Shown here in pieces: positions 35,931 to 48,400 of a DNA stretch of 64,000 nt (position 1 is its first letter; the number at the start of each line of letters is the position of its first letter). Both the position numbers and the translations under genes were made by a program. Under the pieces are notes generated by a model. The model was not told the DNA's origin. It was given only the letters and a program-made list of their open reading frames with translations, and made no database searches. Source of the DNA: Caecitellus pseudoparvulus (Eukaryota; Bigyra: Bicosoecida); NCBI GenBank assembly GCA_965644315.1, contig CBFFRQ010000043.1, positions 124,001-188,000 on the forward strand, read 5' to 3'.

Positions 35931-38900
35931 GTCGAAGTTGGCGTCGCAGATGATGAGGACGTTGGGCTCACCAAAGGCTGCTGGGACGGGGAAGGGAGCG
36001 CAGAAGTTCCAGGTCCACACGCTGGCAAAGCGATTGGCGTGAAGGTCGCGACTGGCGCCGGAAGCGCTGTCGCCCCTGGGCCAATCGCGAAGCCGTCGTT
36101 TGTCGTCGGGGTGAACGGTGGAGCACCCGCACACCGCAAAGCATGAGTCGACGTGCAAGCGGCCACAGACAGTTCGCCGTCTTCGTCTCCTTCCGAGATC
36201 ACGCATCCTGATGTGGTGGGTGATGATGTCCACTGAAGGTAGCTCGTGCTGGCATCATGTACGACGGAGCCGTCCACCCACGTGACTGTGTTTGCAGTGT
36301 AGTCAAACGTGCCGCCCATGAATGCAGTCGTTGCGGTTACAAAACCTTCGTTCTCTGAGTACGAATTCGCGGACTCGTGCTGCATGCGGTCCTTCAACAT
36401 GACGGGGGTCATGCCAAGTGCAGCGCAATCATTCTGGGACTGAGCAAAGGTTCGGGAAGCGGCGGGTTTTGCATCGTGGCACATGCCACCAAACCAAGCC
36501 CCTGCCGCGCAGGGAGAAGTTGGCGGGTATTCGCAAATGAAGTCGACCGTATTCGTGCAAGATCCATCCGAAAAAGCGAAATCACTCGAGTCCGTCACCG
36601 TCGCACAGTCAGCACCAGTGTCTCCGTCTCCAGAGTTCCACACCACAGCCACACGAGAGGAGCTTCCACTGACCCATTGCCAGGCACTGAAGGTATTCTC
36701 ACCCACGTGAGCCTTGGTAAACCCAATTCGCGCAGCCACGTTCGCGTTCGGGAGCTCGTCAATTAGGCGAAGCTTGGCAAACGTGTCAATGGACATGAGA
36801 TCGCCTCCGTAAGATGATTGACACAGCCGCCTCGCCACCCGCGCGGAGGTGCCTCCCGAGTCTACACGCTTGTAGCACATGCCGTTAAATTTGACACCCG
36901 AGCTTGGACATGTAATTTCCTCACTCCATGCAGGGTGCGAACACACCATGTCATCGTCGGTGTCGGTGTAAGTATACGTGCGTGCTATTCCAGCACCTCC
37001 CGTTCTCACAGCTCTGTTCGTGCCTGTCGGATGCCCGGCTGCCCACTTTATGCGCCGGGGCTCTCCCCCTGCCGCGCCACTCCAGTACGGGATCCCACCA
37101 AAGTGCGCAACTCCTGTGGCAGAGTAGCCCACTCCTGATAGCAGCTCCGTTGACCACCACTCCTGCTGCTGCAGAGTGGTCCAGGAAGCGAGGGCAGAAG
37201 GTGGGCTCAAGCCCGCGCAGTGGTCCACCCATCCGTTCAAATCTTTTGATGGCTGGTTTAGTTCGGCCTTGTAGCACTGGCCTTGGTAGTGCTGCCAGCC
37301 TGCAGGGCAGCGATCCAGCGGGGATCCAGTCAGCTCGGCCCAAGCCTGCTCGCAGATAAACGTCGCCTTGTCACTGCCACCCCCGAAACCCCAGCTGCCG
37401 TCGTCAGCAATTTGCACATAGTCGCCGTTTGTACAGCTCGCGCAGGTCCCTGCACCAAAATTGTTGAAAGTTTGGCCGCACAAATTTGCGGTGCTGCCTC
37501 CCTCGATGGCTTGGGAAGAGGAGCACTGCGCATCAACCCACAGGTCGTGAGGAGAACCGCGCATGGCCACTTCCTCGAGCACTGCGGCAGTTCCAGCCCC
37601 GTGCATGTTCACAAGACTGCCACCTGGAAGGGCGTCACACAGCCGAGCGGCGACAGGCGCAGTCGCTGAGCTCAGCGACGCGGCAGCACTACCTGGCTTC
37701 GCCCACAGAGAGTGGCGCCAACAGCGCCCAAACACCGGAACAAAGCCATGCGCACAGCCTGCAAACCAGTGATGCCGAGCAGGAATCTGGCAGATGGATC
37801 TGGTGGAAGTGGATGCCGCCTGAAAGCTTGCGGACCCGCTAGAGGCGACGAACGCCGCAGTGTTTGCGCTGAGGCTTGGCAGGCCTACGAGCTTTGCAAC
37901 GTCGTCTTGCATCTCCTGTGTCGTGGATAGTCCTGAAATGATGGCAAGCCCAATGTAAGCCTTGTCGAAGGTTGACTTGCTCGAGAGCAGGCTCTCTGCA
38001 AAAGTCTTGTCTGCAGCTGTGGAGATCTGTGCAAGTGCGCCACCCTTCAAGAAGCACCGCGCAACGTTCTTCTCGAAAGTTGCTGCTTCTCGAGACACCC
38101 CGTAACAAAACCCGTCGTCCCGGGCAGTGAAGCCGTTCGGGCAGTGGTGGAACAAGGAGCGCTTGCAGACAAAGCGCCTCGTTCGGCAGCACTGGTCCAT
38201 TTCAGCCTTTAGCTGAGCAGCACGAAGCATGACACAGTCGTTGCCTCCCGAGGATGCAGCAGGTCCCGCGCCGGCCCACTCGTCCCACCGACCGAGAGCT
38301 GTTCCGTCACTTGTGACCCAATTGGAGGGATTCGAGATGCGATTTAGTCCCAGCCACAAGTCCCCACCAGGCATGGCAACATCTAAGGTGGCGTTTACAG
38401 CTGCAACCTCAGCGGAAGATCCAGGAAGCCACAGTTGTGCTCCCATGTCTTCGCAAGCAGCCTCGGCTGCAGACCAATCGAGGGCTTCGTTCACTGGAAA
38501 GAACCCACTGCTGTCGTGAGTGTACACGGGTATCTGGCATATGGCCCGCATCGCTTCGCCACAGGCTGTGGGAATGAACTGCACGCTGGAGTCTGTGCGC
38601 TTCATGTGCACACAGTCTTGGCTTCCTGTGTTGCCGCTGTGAATCACTTCAACGCTGCTTCGCACTGGAGTGCCGTCATCCCACACAAACTGGCCCTCCT
38701 CGACGTCATCCCCCATGCCCACCCATGCCCTCGCCGTTCCAGCCATGGATGCCCCCGCGAAATTCGCCAACGCAGCCAATTCGGCGTCAGTGTATGCGAT
38801 GGCGAGTCGTGCACCCGTCGCGGATGCTTCACAGGTGTCAGCTGCGAGCATGTATGTCTCGCTGGTCGATTGCCACTTGTAGCACATGTGCACTTCCGGC

Positions 38901-41900
38901 ACTTCCGTAAAGCCTGCTGGGCAATTCCCCGTCGTGATGACGGGCGGTTCAGGCGGCTCGCAGGTGCCCTCTGGCGCCGATGGAGGCGGTGCCGGCAGCC
39001 AGTCCAGACGGATGAAGTTGCCCTCCCAGGGCTCCGGAACTGGGAAAGGTGTGTCCATCTCGCAGATGCTGTGCCGGGTGGTGTCGCAAGATACCAGCAA
39101 CCATCCATTTCGCCCGGTCTGTCTGACGCACAGCGTGGAAGGGTCAAAATGGTCAGGCACTGCGTCCCAAACCTGCCACTCAGGGCTTGTTGGCGGATTC
39201 GTCAGCACAGAGCCATCCGCCCACGTGACTGCGTTCGACACTGCTGACAGGCGTCGACCACCAATCCACTCGCCACCACCTGTCATGATTCCCTGCACAG
39301 AGTGCCACTCCCAGTACGAGTTGGGCGTGAACAGCAGAGCCCCATGAGAAGCACACTCGGCCTCAGCGGCTGCATGGTTTAGCTGACTCGCAGCCGCCAC
39401 GCGTTTGTAGCACTTGTCCTTCGTCCCGCTCACGTCGTTCCCAACGAACTTCCCGTGCCTCCAACCACTGGGGCAAGGGGAAATGCGTTTGCGTTCACAC
39501 ACTGGAGTTCTCTGCAGCGTACACTCCTTGTCCTGAAACTCGCCCGACCCGTCAATGATACCACACATTTGGTCATTCTCGTTTGGCTGCCCGCTTTTCC
39601 ACCTTACTCCGAGTTGCGGCTCCCCATTGATCCAGTAGAAGTTCGCACGTTCCTGAGCAGTCGGATTGTCGCACTGGTCCCCTGGCAACCCGATGCAAGA
39701 GAATCCTATGTGAGCTTCGCCTCCTAGGATTCCGTCTGCGAATTGCCACTCGCTGTACGCGTTGAACACTGCAAGGGTGCTGGCATAGTTAAAGAAACAA
39801 GTCGAGGCACCAACTTCAGCATTCTGTGCCGTGCTGTGGGCTTTGTAACAAGAGCCACCGAAGAGCGACGACCCGGCCGGACAGTCACCCATCTTGGATG
39901 GAATGTACTCGCAAATGGCGTAGTCGATGTCGTTTGACTCGAATCTGTCGTCAGTGCACGTATGTGCGGTGATCTCTGAGTTTTGTATAATCAAGCATTG
40001 GCCTGCTGTGGACGATGGAACTGGCAGCGTTTCAAACGGCATGAAGTTCCCATGGCCCAACGGAGCTCCATTGGCCAGCTGCCAGCCAGGGTTGACGTCG
40101 ATTGAAGTGACTCCGATCCAGGTGTTGTCAGAGTTGTCCCCAAACCAGCCTTCGTTCACGAAGAAGTCAAGCTTCTCCACGGAGTCCATGGGAGACAAGA
40201 AACCTTTGTGTGTGTTTCGACAAGTTTCTTCGTATTGGTGCCAATTGTCCCTGTCGCCAACGATGCGATCGTAGCACTTGCCTTCAAAGTACGTAAAGGT
40301 TCCATCACACATCTTGTCAGGGTGCAGGGCGCAAATATACGGCAACTTGGTGTCCTCGCTGACCAGCTCGATGTTCTTCGAACTTGCCCCGAGGGTGACT
40401 GCCTGCCCAGACACTTCATTCAGCTGCGATCCAGAGCAGGTTGCCCCTGTGTCAGGGTAGGTTCCATCACACACATCCACGCTGTCCACAGACCAGACGT
40501 ACTTGGTGCCATCTGGCTCTGCGCCCACCCAAAGGCCAGTTTCACCGTTCTTGATAACGAGCTGCAGCGCTATGTCGTACAGCAACGAGTTCTCTAACTG
40601 AATGAGGCCAGTGGAGCCAAGAGAGGCACAGCTGGCGTAGGCTTCTTCCTTCGTCGCAGTCTTTTGAGCAGGGAGCTGATTGCTGGGCAACAAACACATG
40701 CCCATGACTTGCAGCCATCCTCGTGGACATGGGTTGTCTGCGAACTGCCCGTCGTACACTGGCCGCTCACAAACGGTTCGTCGGGCAAGTGTGAGAGGTG
40801 AAGGCTCGAACCGGAGGTTGCCAGTGCCGTCATCATCTGCCTGACCAACGTTATTCCCTGAACCGACCACAGCTGGGGTAAAGGCGGCTCCAGTTGTCAG
40901 ACTCTTCCAGCCTCCAACATTATAGATTCCAGCAAACACGTTCAACCCTATGCTCGGTAGGAACCAGTCAAGCACAAAATCATCAACCGTGTCCCCTCTG
41001 GGCTGCCACATGCGAGCTCCAACAGCAGCGCAGTCTGCAACCCCGGCGAACCAATCCGGACTTCGCGTCACCTGCCTCAAGCAAGTGCCAGCTGAGCCGT
41101 GTTCGACCCATCCAATGGGGCATGCGCCTTCTCGTACGTTCACGAGCGGCTTCATGCAAATGACACGCTTAGCGCTGCAACAGGACACATCCACATACTG
41201 GGAGGAGGAGCCCTCCATCATCAGGCATTCAGTGTCTGGATCTCCCTTCGGAAATCCTGACTTATATACCCGATCATGGAACATGCTGTACCCCGATTCC
41301 GTGACGAAGTCGCCGGTTCCAGGGGCATGCAGCGTTGATGCTGCGATCCAAATATCCTCCCCTGGCAGATACCCTGCAATGTCTGACCGCGAGATGTCGG
41401 GCTGGGGTAATGCCATGGCCATGCCGATGCTAGCACAGGCTGCGTTGCCTTCCACCCAAGTCATCAGCCCGGGCAGCACGGCGATGGCGTCGTCTGACGT
41501 CACAGTCTTTGGCGTCTCGCAGATGTAGCCGCCATTGGCATCAACATCAGGACACACTGCGATCAAGCAGCAAGGCGGCGTTTGGCATGGCAGCGTGTCC
41601 TCGATTGAGGCTTGTCACTCACTCTGGTTGTCAATGCGCCAAAGTCCAGATTGCCTCCTCACGTAGTAACACCTGCGCAAGTTTTCCCGATTACTTATCC
41701 AGGGTATTCCAACATCATAGCTGCTATCCAAAGGCTCGCCTTGTTCGTCGTACACGTCTGCGAAAAAGCAGGGAGCGAAGAAAGCGTGCAACGTGAGACT
41801 TGTTTGAATCCGCAAGGCGCAGAGCGCTGCGTAAACGCACGCGTGCCGTTGCCTTCGATGCCAAGCCAATACCGTATGCCACTAGTCAAGCTCAGGGCAC

Positions 41901-42399
41901 TTGGCAACAAAAGAAGCGCTGCCGCCGTCTCGGGCGATGCAAGGTGGGCGTACGGGTCCAACTTGGCACACTCGGCAGCGGCAGCTGGAGCTGAGAGCGC
42001 TGTGTCGAACTTGCGGTAACAGCTGCTGCTGGACTCAGTCCAGGAAGCTGGACAAGATGACCGAATGGTCACAGTCGTCAGTTTCCGCTTTGCAACACTG
42101 CCGGCAAGATGTGGAGGCAAGCCCTCACGCGCAACCTCGGCGAGGTGCACTGCAGCAGGCGGAGTGTGGGCAACCTCGCCCAAAGCTCCCAGCGGCGCCA
42201 GCGAGGCTAGCAACACAAGCCACAGCCATCCACGGCTGGCTCTATGCACATTCAACGTCGGCCCCAGTCCCTGCTTCGTGCGGGCCCCTCGTCGGCCAAT
42301 GCAGGGGCAGCGTTGCCTTGAGCGAGCTGCCCGTGCGATGCACCGCTGCGGCGCCAGTCCGCCGCAAACGTGCAAACCAGGCTCGGGCGCGGCCCCCAT
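29327..42399 (-). CDS. Giant multi-C-type-lectin polytopic membrane protein, copy B
   Basis: Three exons: 42399-41841, 41757-41623 and 41556-29327 (about 4307 residues). Both introns (83 bp GTGCGT...CGCAG and 66 bp GTGAGT...CGCAG) are phase 1, and the first CTLD spans them (CPASW ... CYRKF ... YWLGIEG ... CYYVRRQ ... ICE). A hydrophobic segment (GWLWLVLLASLAPLGALG) lies about 55 residues after the ATG. No in-frame ATG is closer, so the start is uncertain and a further exon is possible. About 14 CTLDs follow in the same order as copy A but with low identity. The fifth has QPN (near 39590) in the sugar-site position, and the last lacks the EPN/WND pair that copy A keeps. From the Ser/Thr stalk (about 35930) to the stop, the protein is nearly identical to copy A: Cys-rich module, about nine membrane helices, cytosolic Cys cluster and charged tail. 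Confidence 0.83.
35290..35935 (-). repeat. Ser/Thr-Pro tandem repeats coding for the stalk of copy B
   Basis: These are the counterpart of 16740-17455, with the same TGTPSVTASQT and NTASVTPS units. The upstream border differs from copy A (SSSATPTSTSTPTPSSTSTP here), and one VTASNTAS unit of copy A is replaced by a VTPSNTAS unit. Such tandem units are natural places for unequal exchange or the end of a conversion tract. Confidence 0.85.
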
Positions 42400-43110
42400 G
42401 TCAGACTTAACAGTTCGACAAGGTGGGTATCTTGCACTGCCTTTACCTCGCTGACTGTGGGCTTTGCTCAGACGCTGTCCTTCGCTGAGGCGAGGGGTAG
42501 CGATGGTGTAACCGAGGATTTCAACGCTTGAGTGTCAAGACTTTAGAGCGCGAATGAATGGACTGCATGAGCTTGGTGCTTGGCACGTCGTGGGATCCGT
42601 AGCCACTCAGCGAACGAAATTTGGCAATACACGCTTGGAGCTGTGCGGAGGTCGAGGCGGGTGCGGATTTTGGTCCGCGCCGACCAGGGACAACTCCCTT
42701 ACCTGTGAAAATCTTGATCGCCGACGGCGATGCCTGCCCGAATCCTCAAGGCTGTTCAACTTCGCCTTTGCTTCTGTTGCCCGCACCTCCAGTCTCTCAA
42801 CCCCACTCCCTCCTGGGCCCAGCGAGTTCTCGGCCGGATTCTTGTGGAAACGGTTGGGACAAGCTCCTGGCCTCCATGCGGGATGCACGGCAGCAGCTGA
42901 ACCCTCAGCTGTGTGGCATTGGGTGCTGGTCTCCAGTGGAGGTGGACCATGAGCCGGTCCTCTTGCTGGGAAACGATGGCTGGGGTCTTTTCGTGAGCTC
43001 ATTGTGCGTCGCTGCAGCCGATGAAACGCTGCTCAGTGCCATGTTTATCTGCTTGCCTTGCACCGGTGCTCCAACGGTGTATCTTCCATTGCAGGAAGCA
43101 CAAGTTGTCA
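42400..43110. other. Divergent intergenic region, possible small upstream exon
   Basis: About 710 bp lie between the starts of copy B (minus) and the polytopic gene at 43111 (plus). Overlapping ORFs in several frames (for example 42621-43205) show no family signature and clash with the better exon at 43111-43201. One spliceable candidate is a small first exon from an ATG at 42949 to a GTGAGC donor at 42993, joining in phase 2 to an acceptor at 43094. It would add about 20 residues to the downstream protein. Confidence 0.35.
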
Positions 43111-45412
43111 ATGAAGCTGTGGACGCTCCTTGCTGGTCTGATCGCCTCTGCCTCTGTCGCGTACCAGTTCTCCCTCAACGTGAGCTGGTTTCGGAACCTC
43201 GGTAAGGCGCTTCGCGTGCGGCTACGCCCAGGCCCGCGCTGAGACCCCAAGTCCATCACTAAGTTGTGAACTTTAAGCACTTGCGTGAGATTCCACCTGC
43301 CACACTAGCGCCTTCCGCAGAACGCCGCGGAGCGTACGACCCGCGATCAAACAGGACGATTGTTGTCAACACTCTGAGTGCTGACGTGTATGGCGGCGAC
43401 CAAGCAGGGTTCCTGTCTGTGAGTTGTGCACTCGTGTATCTGCCAACGATGTGATCACCTCCGGGTCTCCTCTGCTGCCTGCGTTTTCCCACTCCCGCTG
43501 CTGCCTGAGCACCTCTCTTCACTCTCCCCCGCTGACTCGCCTCCAGGACTTCAATTGGTACTGGGGGGCTTTTGACTGGTTCTTGTCTGCAGGGAACATA
43601 TACGTCCTGGCTGTGGTGCCTTGGGTGGTCTTCAGCGGCTGGCGCTACGTGCGGTGCTCCTCTGCTGCTTGCCTCGCGACGGGAGCCATCGCCGCGAACT
43701 CCCTTGTAGGCTGCACACGCAGTGCGCTATCAGCGTCGTCACTGGGCAGCAGCATTCCGGGTTTTAGTACCATTAGTTTGGCTGTTGTGTGGCTCGGGCA
43801 GCTCGTGCCTGCGGTGCTTGCACCGTACGTCCTCGGCGGCGCTGTGCGAGGCTTCATTCGCCGCCCAGTTCGGCTCCAGTGCCTGGCATTCACAGCGATT
43901 GTAGTGTTTGCGTACTTCTGCATCAGCATTTTGGCGCCAGCTTTCGCTGTGGCCACGCCACTCATGCAGAGTGTGTTGCGCGTGGTGGTGTTCACTTTCG
44001 GCCTGGAGGTGACGGTTGCTGTGATGCGCGTTGGCAGCAAGCTGGCCTTCACCCGCCACATGCCAAGAGACCGGCTCTTGGCTCTCACTGGCTCCACTTT
44101 GGCAGTGGCGGCGGTGTCTGGTCGAATGCTTGTCGCCAGCATGGACACGGCGCTTGGCACGCTGGCCCTGTCCCTAGCCATTGCAGTGACGGAGATCACT
44201 TTGCGCCTCACCATGCCTGCACGAGACGAACAGATCATGCGCTGCGTGCGGATGATCTGTCCTTCATGTCGAGAGGATGTACAGATTGAGTCCGGAGCGT
44301 ATGCAGCACCTGACAGCCCCCCTGCTGCCGGCCCGCGTCAAACTCGATCCCTGACTCCGAGCACCGCTGTGTCAGCATCGCCGGCGAGCGCTTCACATGG
44401 CGTGCCTTCCCTTCAAGACCCAGCCATGGGCCGTTTTGTTGCCGAAGCGCAAGACATTCACGCTTACTTCTCCATGCTGACACTGGACACGATGGCAGAG
44501 GACTTGGGCATCCTCACCAGCCTGCCGTTCGGGCTGTTCATGGCCTTCCCCTCCAGAACTGGGGGCGCGCCCCCGTCACACGAGGACGTCATCTTTCGCG
44601 TCGCCCTGCAGTACATCATTGAACTGATCACAGACATGTCCCCGGCCCTCATCATGCTGGCTGTGAACACTTGCTGCGGTGTGCGGTGGAACGCTGTGTC
44701 TGGACAGCAGGCTCGCAGCGCTGGACTGGCTGCCCTGTCTAGCGAAGGGCAAGACCAAAGCGCTAAAGGCGTGAAAGTCGCAGTCCCCTCCTCTGAAGTC
44801 AGCATCGACGACTCCTTGACGAATCCGGAAGCTCCAACACCTACCCTGTCCAAGCCGCCGGCGCGCCGATCGCCGAACGCAGTCTTGCTCGCACCAGGCA
44901 CTGCAACACCAAGCTCAGAACCGGACCACCGTTCCCAGGGCCAGGCAAGCCAGCCCAGTTGCTCGGAAAGTGGGTGTTGCACGTGTTTCCTGCTACCAAC
45001 CGACCCAGATGTGCAGGAGCACAGCGCACACCTGCGCAGCGTGTATGACGCCGAGATCGACCGCATTGCTGCTGACGCTTTGTGGTCACCTGTGTCGTGG
45101 AGAGGGCTTCTAGAGGCGCAGTTCACAGGCGAAGCGCCAGCACCTACACTGCTGTTCGAACCCGTAACATCGCCAGCCCAGATGAGCAGTGCGCAGGGCT
45201 TGGTCGCTTGGCTAAGCATTCGGGCAGAGGTGCTGACAGCCCGCATGCACCGGGCTTGGACGACACGGTTCAGGGGCTGGACTCTGCTATTCTTGGTGGG
45301 TGCATTAAATGCTGTCATGCTGGCTGGGCGGAATTTCGCGGGGCCTTTCCTGCGGTGCATGAAGGAGGACGACTCGAGGCTCTGGTTTGACTATTGCCCA
45401 GAGGAAAGCTAG
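43111..45412 (+). CDS. Unrecognised polytopic membrane protein
   Basis: Exons 43111-43201, 43264-43418 and 43547-45412, joined in phase 1 (62-bp intron GTAAGG...CTAAG) and phase 0 (128-bp intron GTGAGT...TCCAG), give 703 residues. The N-terminus is a signal-anchor-like MKLWTLLAGLIASASVAYQF. About seven more hydrophobic helices follow at 43588-44215 (NIYVLAVVPWVVFSGW, LAVVWLGQLVPAVLAPYV, CLAFTAIVVFAYFCISILA and others). A cytosolic-looking CPSCRED motif, a long Ser/Pro-rich loop and one or two later helices (YIIELITDMSPALIMLAVN; WTLLFLVGALNAVML) complete it. I recognise no family. Its stop overlaps the stop of the convergent TmcB-like gene. The start may lie further upstream (see 42400-43110). 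Confidence 0.6.
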
Positions 45413-48400
45413 AGTTTTGAGCCGCCACTCCCGGCGGCAACTGCCTGCTGGGCATGTGCGGCAAATATGCCAGCCTTTGCTCTTGCGAAGGCCGAGGAAG
45501 CCTGTGTTTCGTCTTGGACCTGCAGCAGAACGCAGCGCGCAGCGAGGAGGCGGTGGGTTTCCTTGCGCAGCATGGACCACTGGGAGAGGACCAAGAGGGG
45601 GCCAAGGAGCCCGATAGTGATGCCACATACAATGCTTAGGCTGATGTACAGCTGGCGAGCCGTGTACATGCCGCGCTCAAGCGAGGCGTGGGTGGCCAGC
45701 AACGCGTCACGAATTACTGCTTTCTCCAGCATGCTGGCTTCAGCTGCTAGAGCTGCAGATGCACCGGCAGAGCCACCTTCTGCCGCGGCTTGTAGGGTTT
45801 CAAACAAAGCCAGGAGGACACCACGGACGCCTTCAGAGCTTGCGATGCCTGAAACTGCGCCTGGGCATGACCTTGTGGCTTGCCAAGTGGGCTTGCGCAG
45901 GCACGCGTCTCGGAGAAGAAGGCGAGCAGCGTCCGACTGGTCGGGAAGTGGCTGTAAAGGGCTGCCAAGCCATAGGCCTTGGACTGGAGATGCTGCCCCA
46001 GCACTGAGCGTGTCCATACCATCAAATGCAGCATCTTCGACGTCTGTCAGCTCTTGCGCGGCAGCTTCCCGAAAGCCGCTGATTGCAGCCAGTGCTGCCC
46101 AGTGACACGCAACAGGCGCTGTAGAGAGGACCTGAAGGAGGAGGGCGCGTGCAGAGGTCTCTTGCAAGGCAACTGTGTTCGCGCTGGCGGCGATAAGGTG
46201 CACCGCCAGCACGGCAGCCGCGAGGAGCGTCGGCGGCACAATGATGCATGCGACAAGAGCGCACCGCTGTCGAAGCAGTAGTGTCTTGTCTTGCCCTGCA
46301 CAGCAACAGGTGCACTTTCCTGTACTTCCCTTGGCTTCTTCCGTACCACGTTCAGGCGGCGGACCAACAGCTGCGCCTTGCCTGCTCTCTGGACTGCGCA
46401 GGAAAGTGTGCTGCTGCGCAGTTGAAACATTTGCGGACGTGGCAGTGCCGGGCGAGTTTGAAGTTGCCTTGCCTCGCAGGCGGCCAAGCTGTCGCTCCAG
46501 TGACAAGTGGGCTGTGGAACTTTCCAGATGTAGCGCATTGAGCAGGGACTCTGGGAGGAGCTGCACTGCCTGCATAGCTTGCACCATGGAAGTCACCGTC
46601 CAACCAACGGCAACCCACGCAACGACCAGGAAACACAGCATGAAAGCACCTGCAGTAGTCCTGCTGGTTCCTGGGGGAAGCACGTCGCCGTGAAGCCAGA
46701 CATACTCCCAAACTAAGACCTTGGAGGCAAGGGAGTGTGAGAGGGCGGGTAGGATGTGGGAACGAAGCAAGTCCGCGTGGGCCTTGGCTTCTTCCACTGC
46801 CGCCTCTAGGTCCGGTGCAGTTCCATTCTGGAGCATGGACAACTGGGCAGTGAGGTTTCGCTGGGCCATCTCAGCAGCGAGAAGCTTGCTGCGTACAGAA
46901 CGCAGCTGCAACTGCACAAGAGCCACGAGCTCGAAGACTGACTGCGTTGATTTGGTTGTGTCCCCGCCGAGGAACGCAGGAATCTGAACCCAGGGCTCAG
47001 TATCTAGTACAATGTAGTTGGCTGGCGCAGAGAGAAAGCTCGCATTGGCTACCGCTGTGACGGTCATATTGGGCCAGACAAGTCCAGGGGACGCCCTCTC
47101 ACCCAAGTCGGCAAGGCCCAACTCCCGCGCCTCATCTGCAGAGGGGCGCAGAGCAGCGTCCACAATGCCGATTTGTTCGGCGTTTTGCTGGAGGCTGGCG
47201 AGCAGCCATGACAGCTCAGAGGATGTGGCGCTAATGGGCTCCGCGATGGTGCCGAGAGGAAGCAGCTGCAGTCGCCCAAACGCAGCAGCTGCCCACGCGA
47301 CCAGCTCGATTCGGGACGAGGCCAAAATGATGCTGTCTGCGGCCGTGTCTTGTACGAGGACCTCTGCGGCACTTGCACCGATGCCGAGAACGACAATGCA
47401 CATCCCAGCCAGCAGCACGAGCAGTTGACACCAACCAAGGTATTGGATGGACCTCTCCACGTGCCCCCCGGCAGCCCCTGGCAGCTGGAGAAGGGAGGAC
47501 GACAGCACTGCTCGCCCAGATACGATGTCTTGCAGACTTTGAAGGCCAGATCCATGCAGAGATTCCCTGTGCCTCTCACCCCCTTGCGCCCGCTGAAGCT
47601 TTGCCTGTGGACGCCTTTCGCCCAGCGACCGTACAGAGACCTGCCCCACCAATGCGTCGCTTCGCGGTGATGCAGCTTGGGCGAGTAGAAGCTGGCTCTG
47701 CGATCTGGATCGACCCCGTGCATGAGAAGGCTGTTGATGGAACCGCTTGTTCGTGCTCTGGCTAGCGCTGGAAGCAGCCTCCCCGCCCGAGACGCTGCCT
47801 TGGCCAGACTGCGACGCGGCCCCCGAGTCGCTTGTGCCGGCCATGCTGGCAAAGCTCCCTGTACTGTGCAAGTTCGTCGATGCTTCAGAGGTGAGGGAGA
47901 TGTGGTGCATCCGCGAGTCTGGCCCGTCGTCTGACGCGCCAGGTCTGTCGGAAGTCCATGTGTGGAACGGCTGCAAGGACAACAGGCACCCGTCGCCAGC
48001 TTCCCGTACCCACATTTTCAGGCGAACAGGGACATCCCTCCCAACCGCACTGCTGTCACATGCTGCGTGGGATACAGAAACAGTGATGCCACTTGGCAAC
48101 GCCCCTGTCTTCGCGAGGTGGGGCAACGTGAGAACATCGCGGAGGCGGCTCTCCGTGCCGCCATCGTTGTCCGCTGCCGTCTGTAGCCCTGGAAGCAAGG
48201 CCTTGGCAACAGCAGATGCAGCTTGGATTCGTCGGTCCCGGATGGCGGCCGGCTGGCTGGACAGCAACAGCACCCCCGCAGTGCACTGCAGCTTCGAGAG
48301 GCGGAGCATGAGGCGTGGCGCGGTCAACTCAGCCAGGCTGCGTGTCTCCGAAGAGCAGTACGTCTCGTGCACAGACATTCCAAGAAGCTTCAGTTCAGAT

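Noticed and set aside
42621-43205. 194-residue plus-strand ORF before the polytopic gene
   Set aside because: It conflicts with the exon at 43111-43201 in another frame, which gives a signal anchor and correct splice phases. Nothing recognisable in the ORF.
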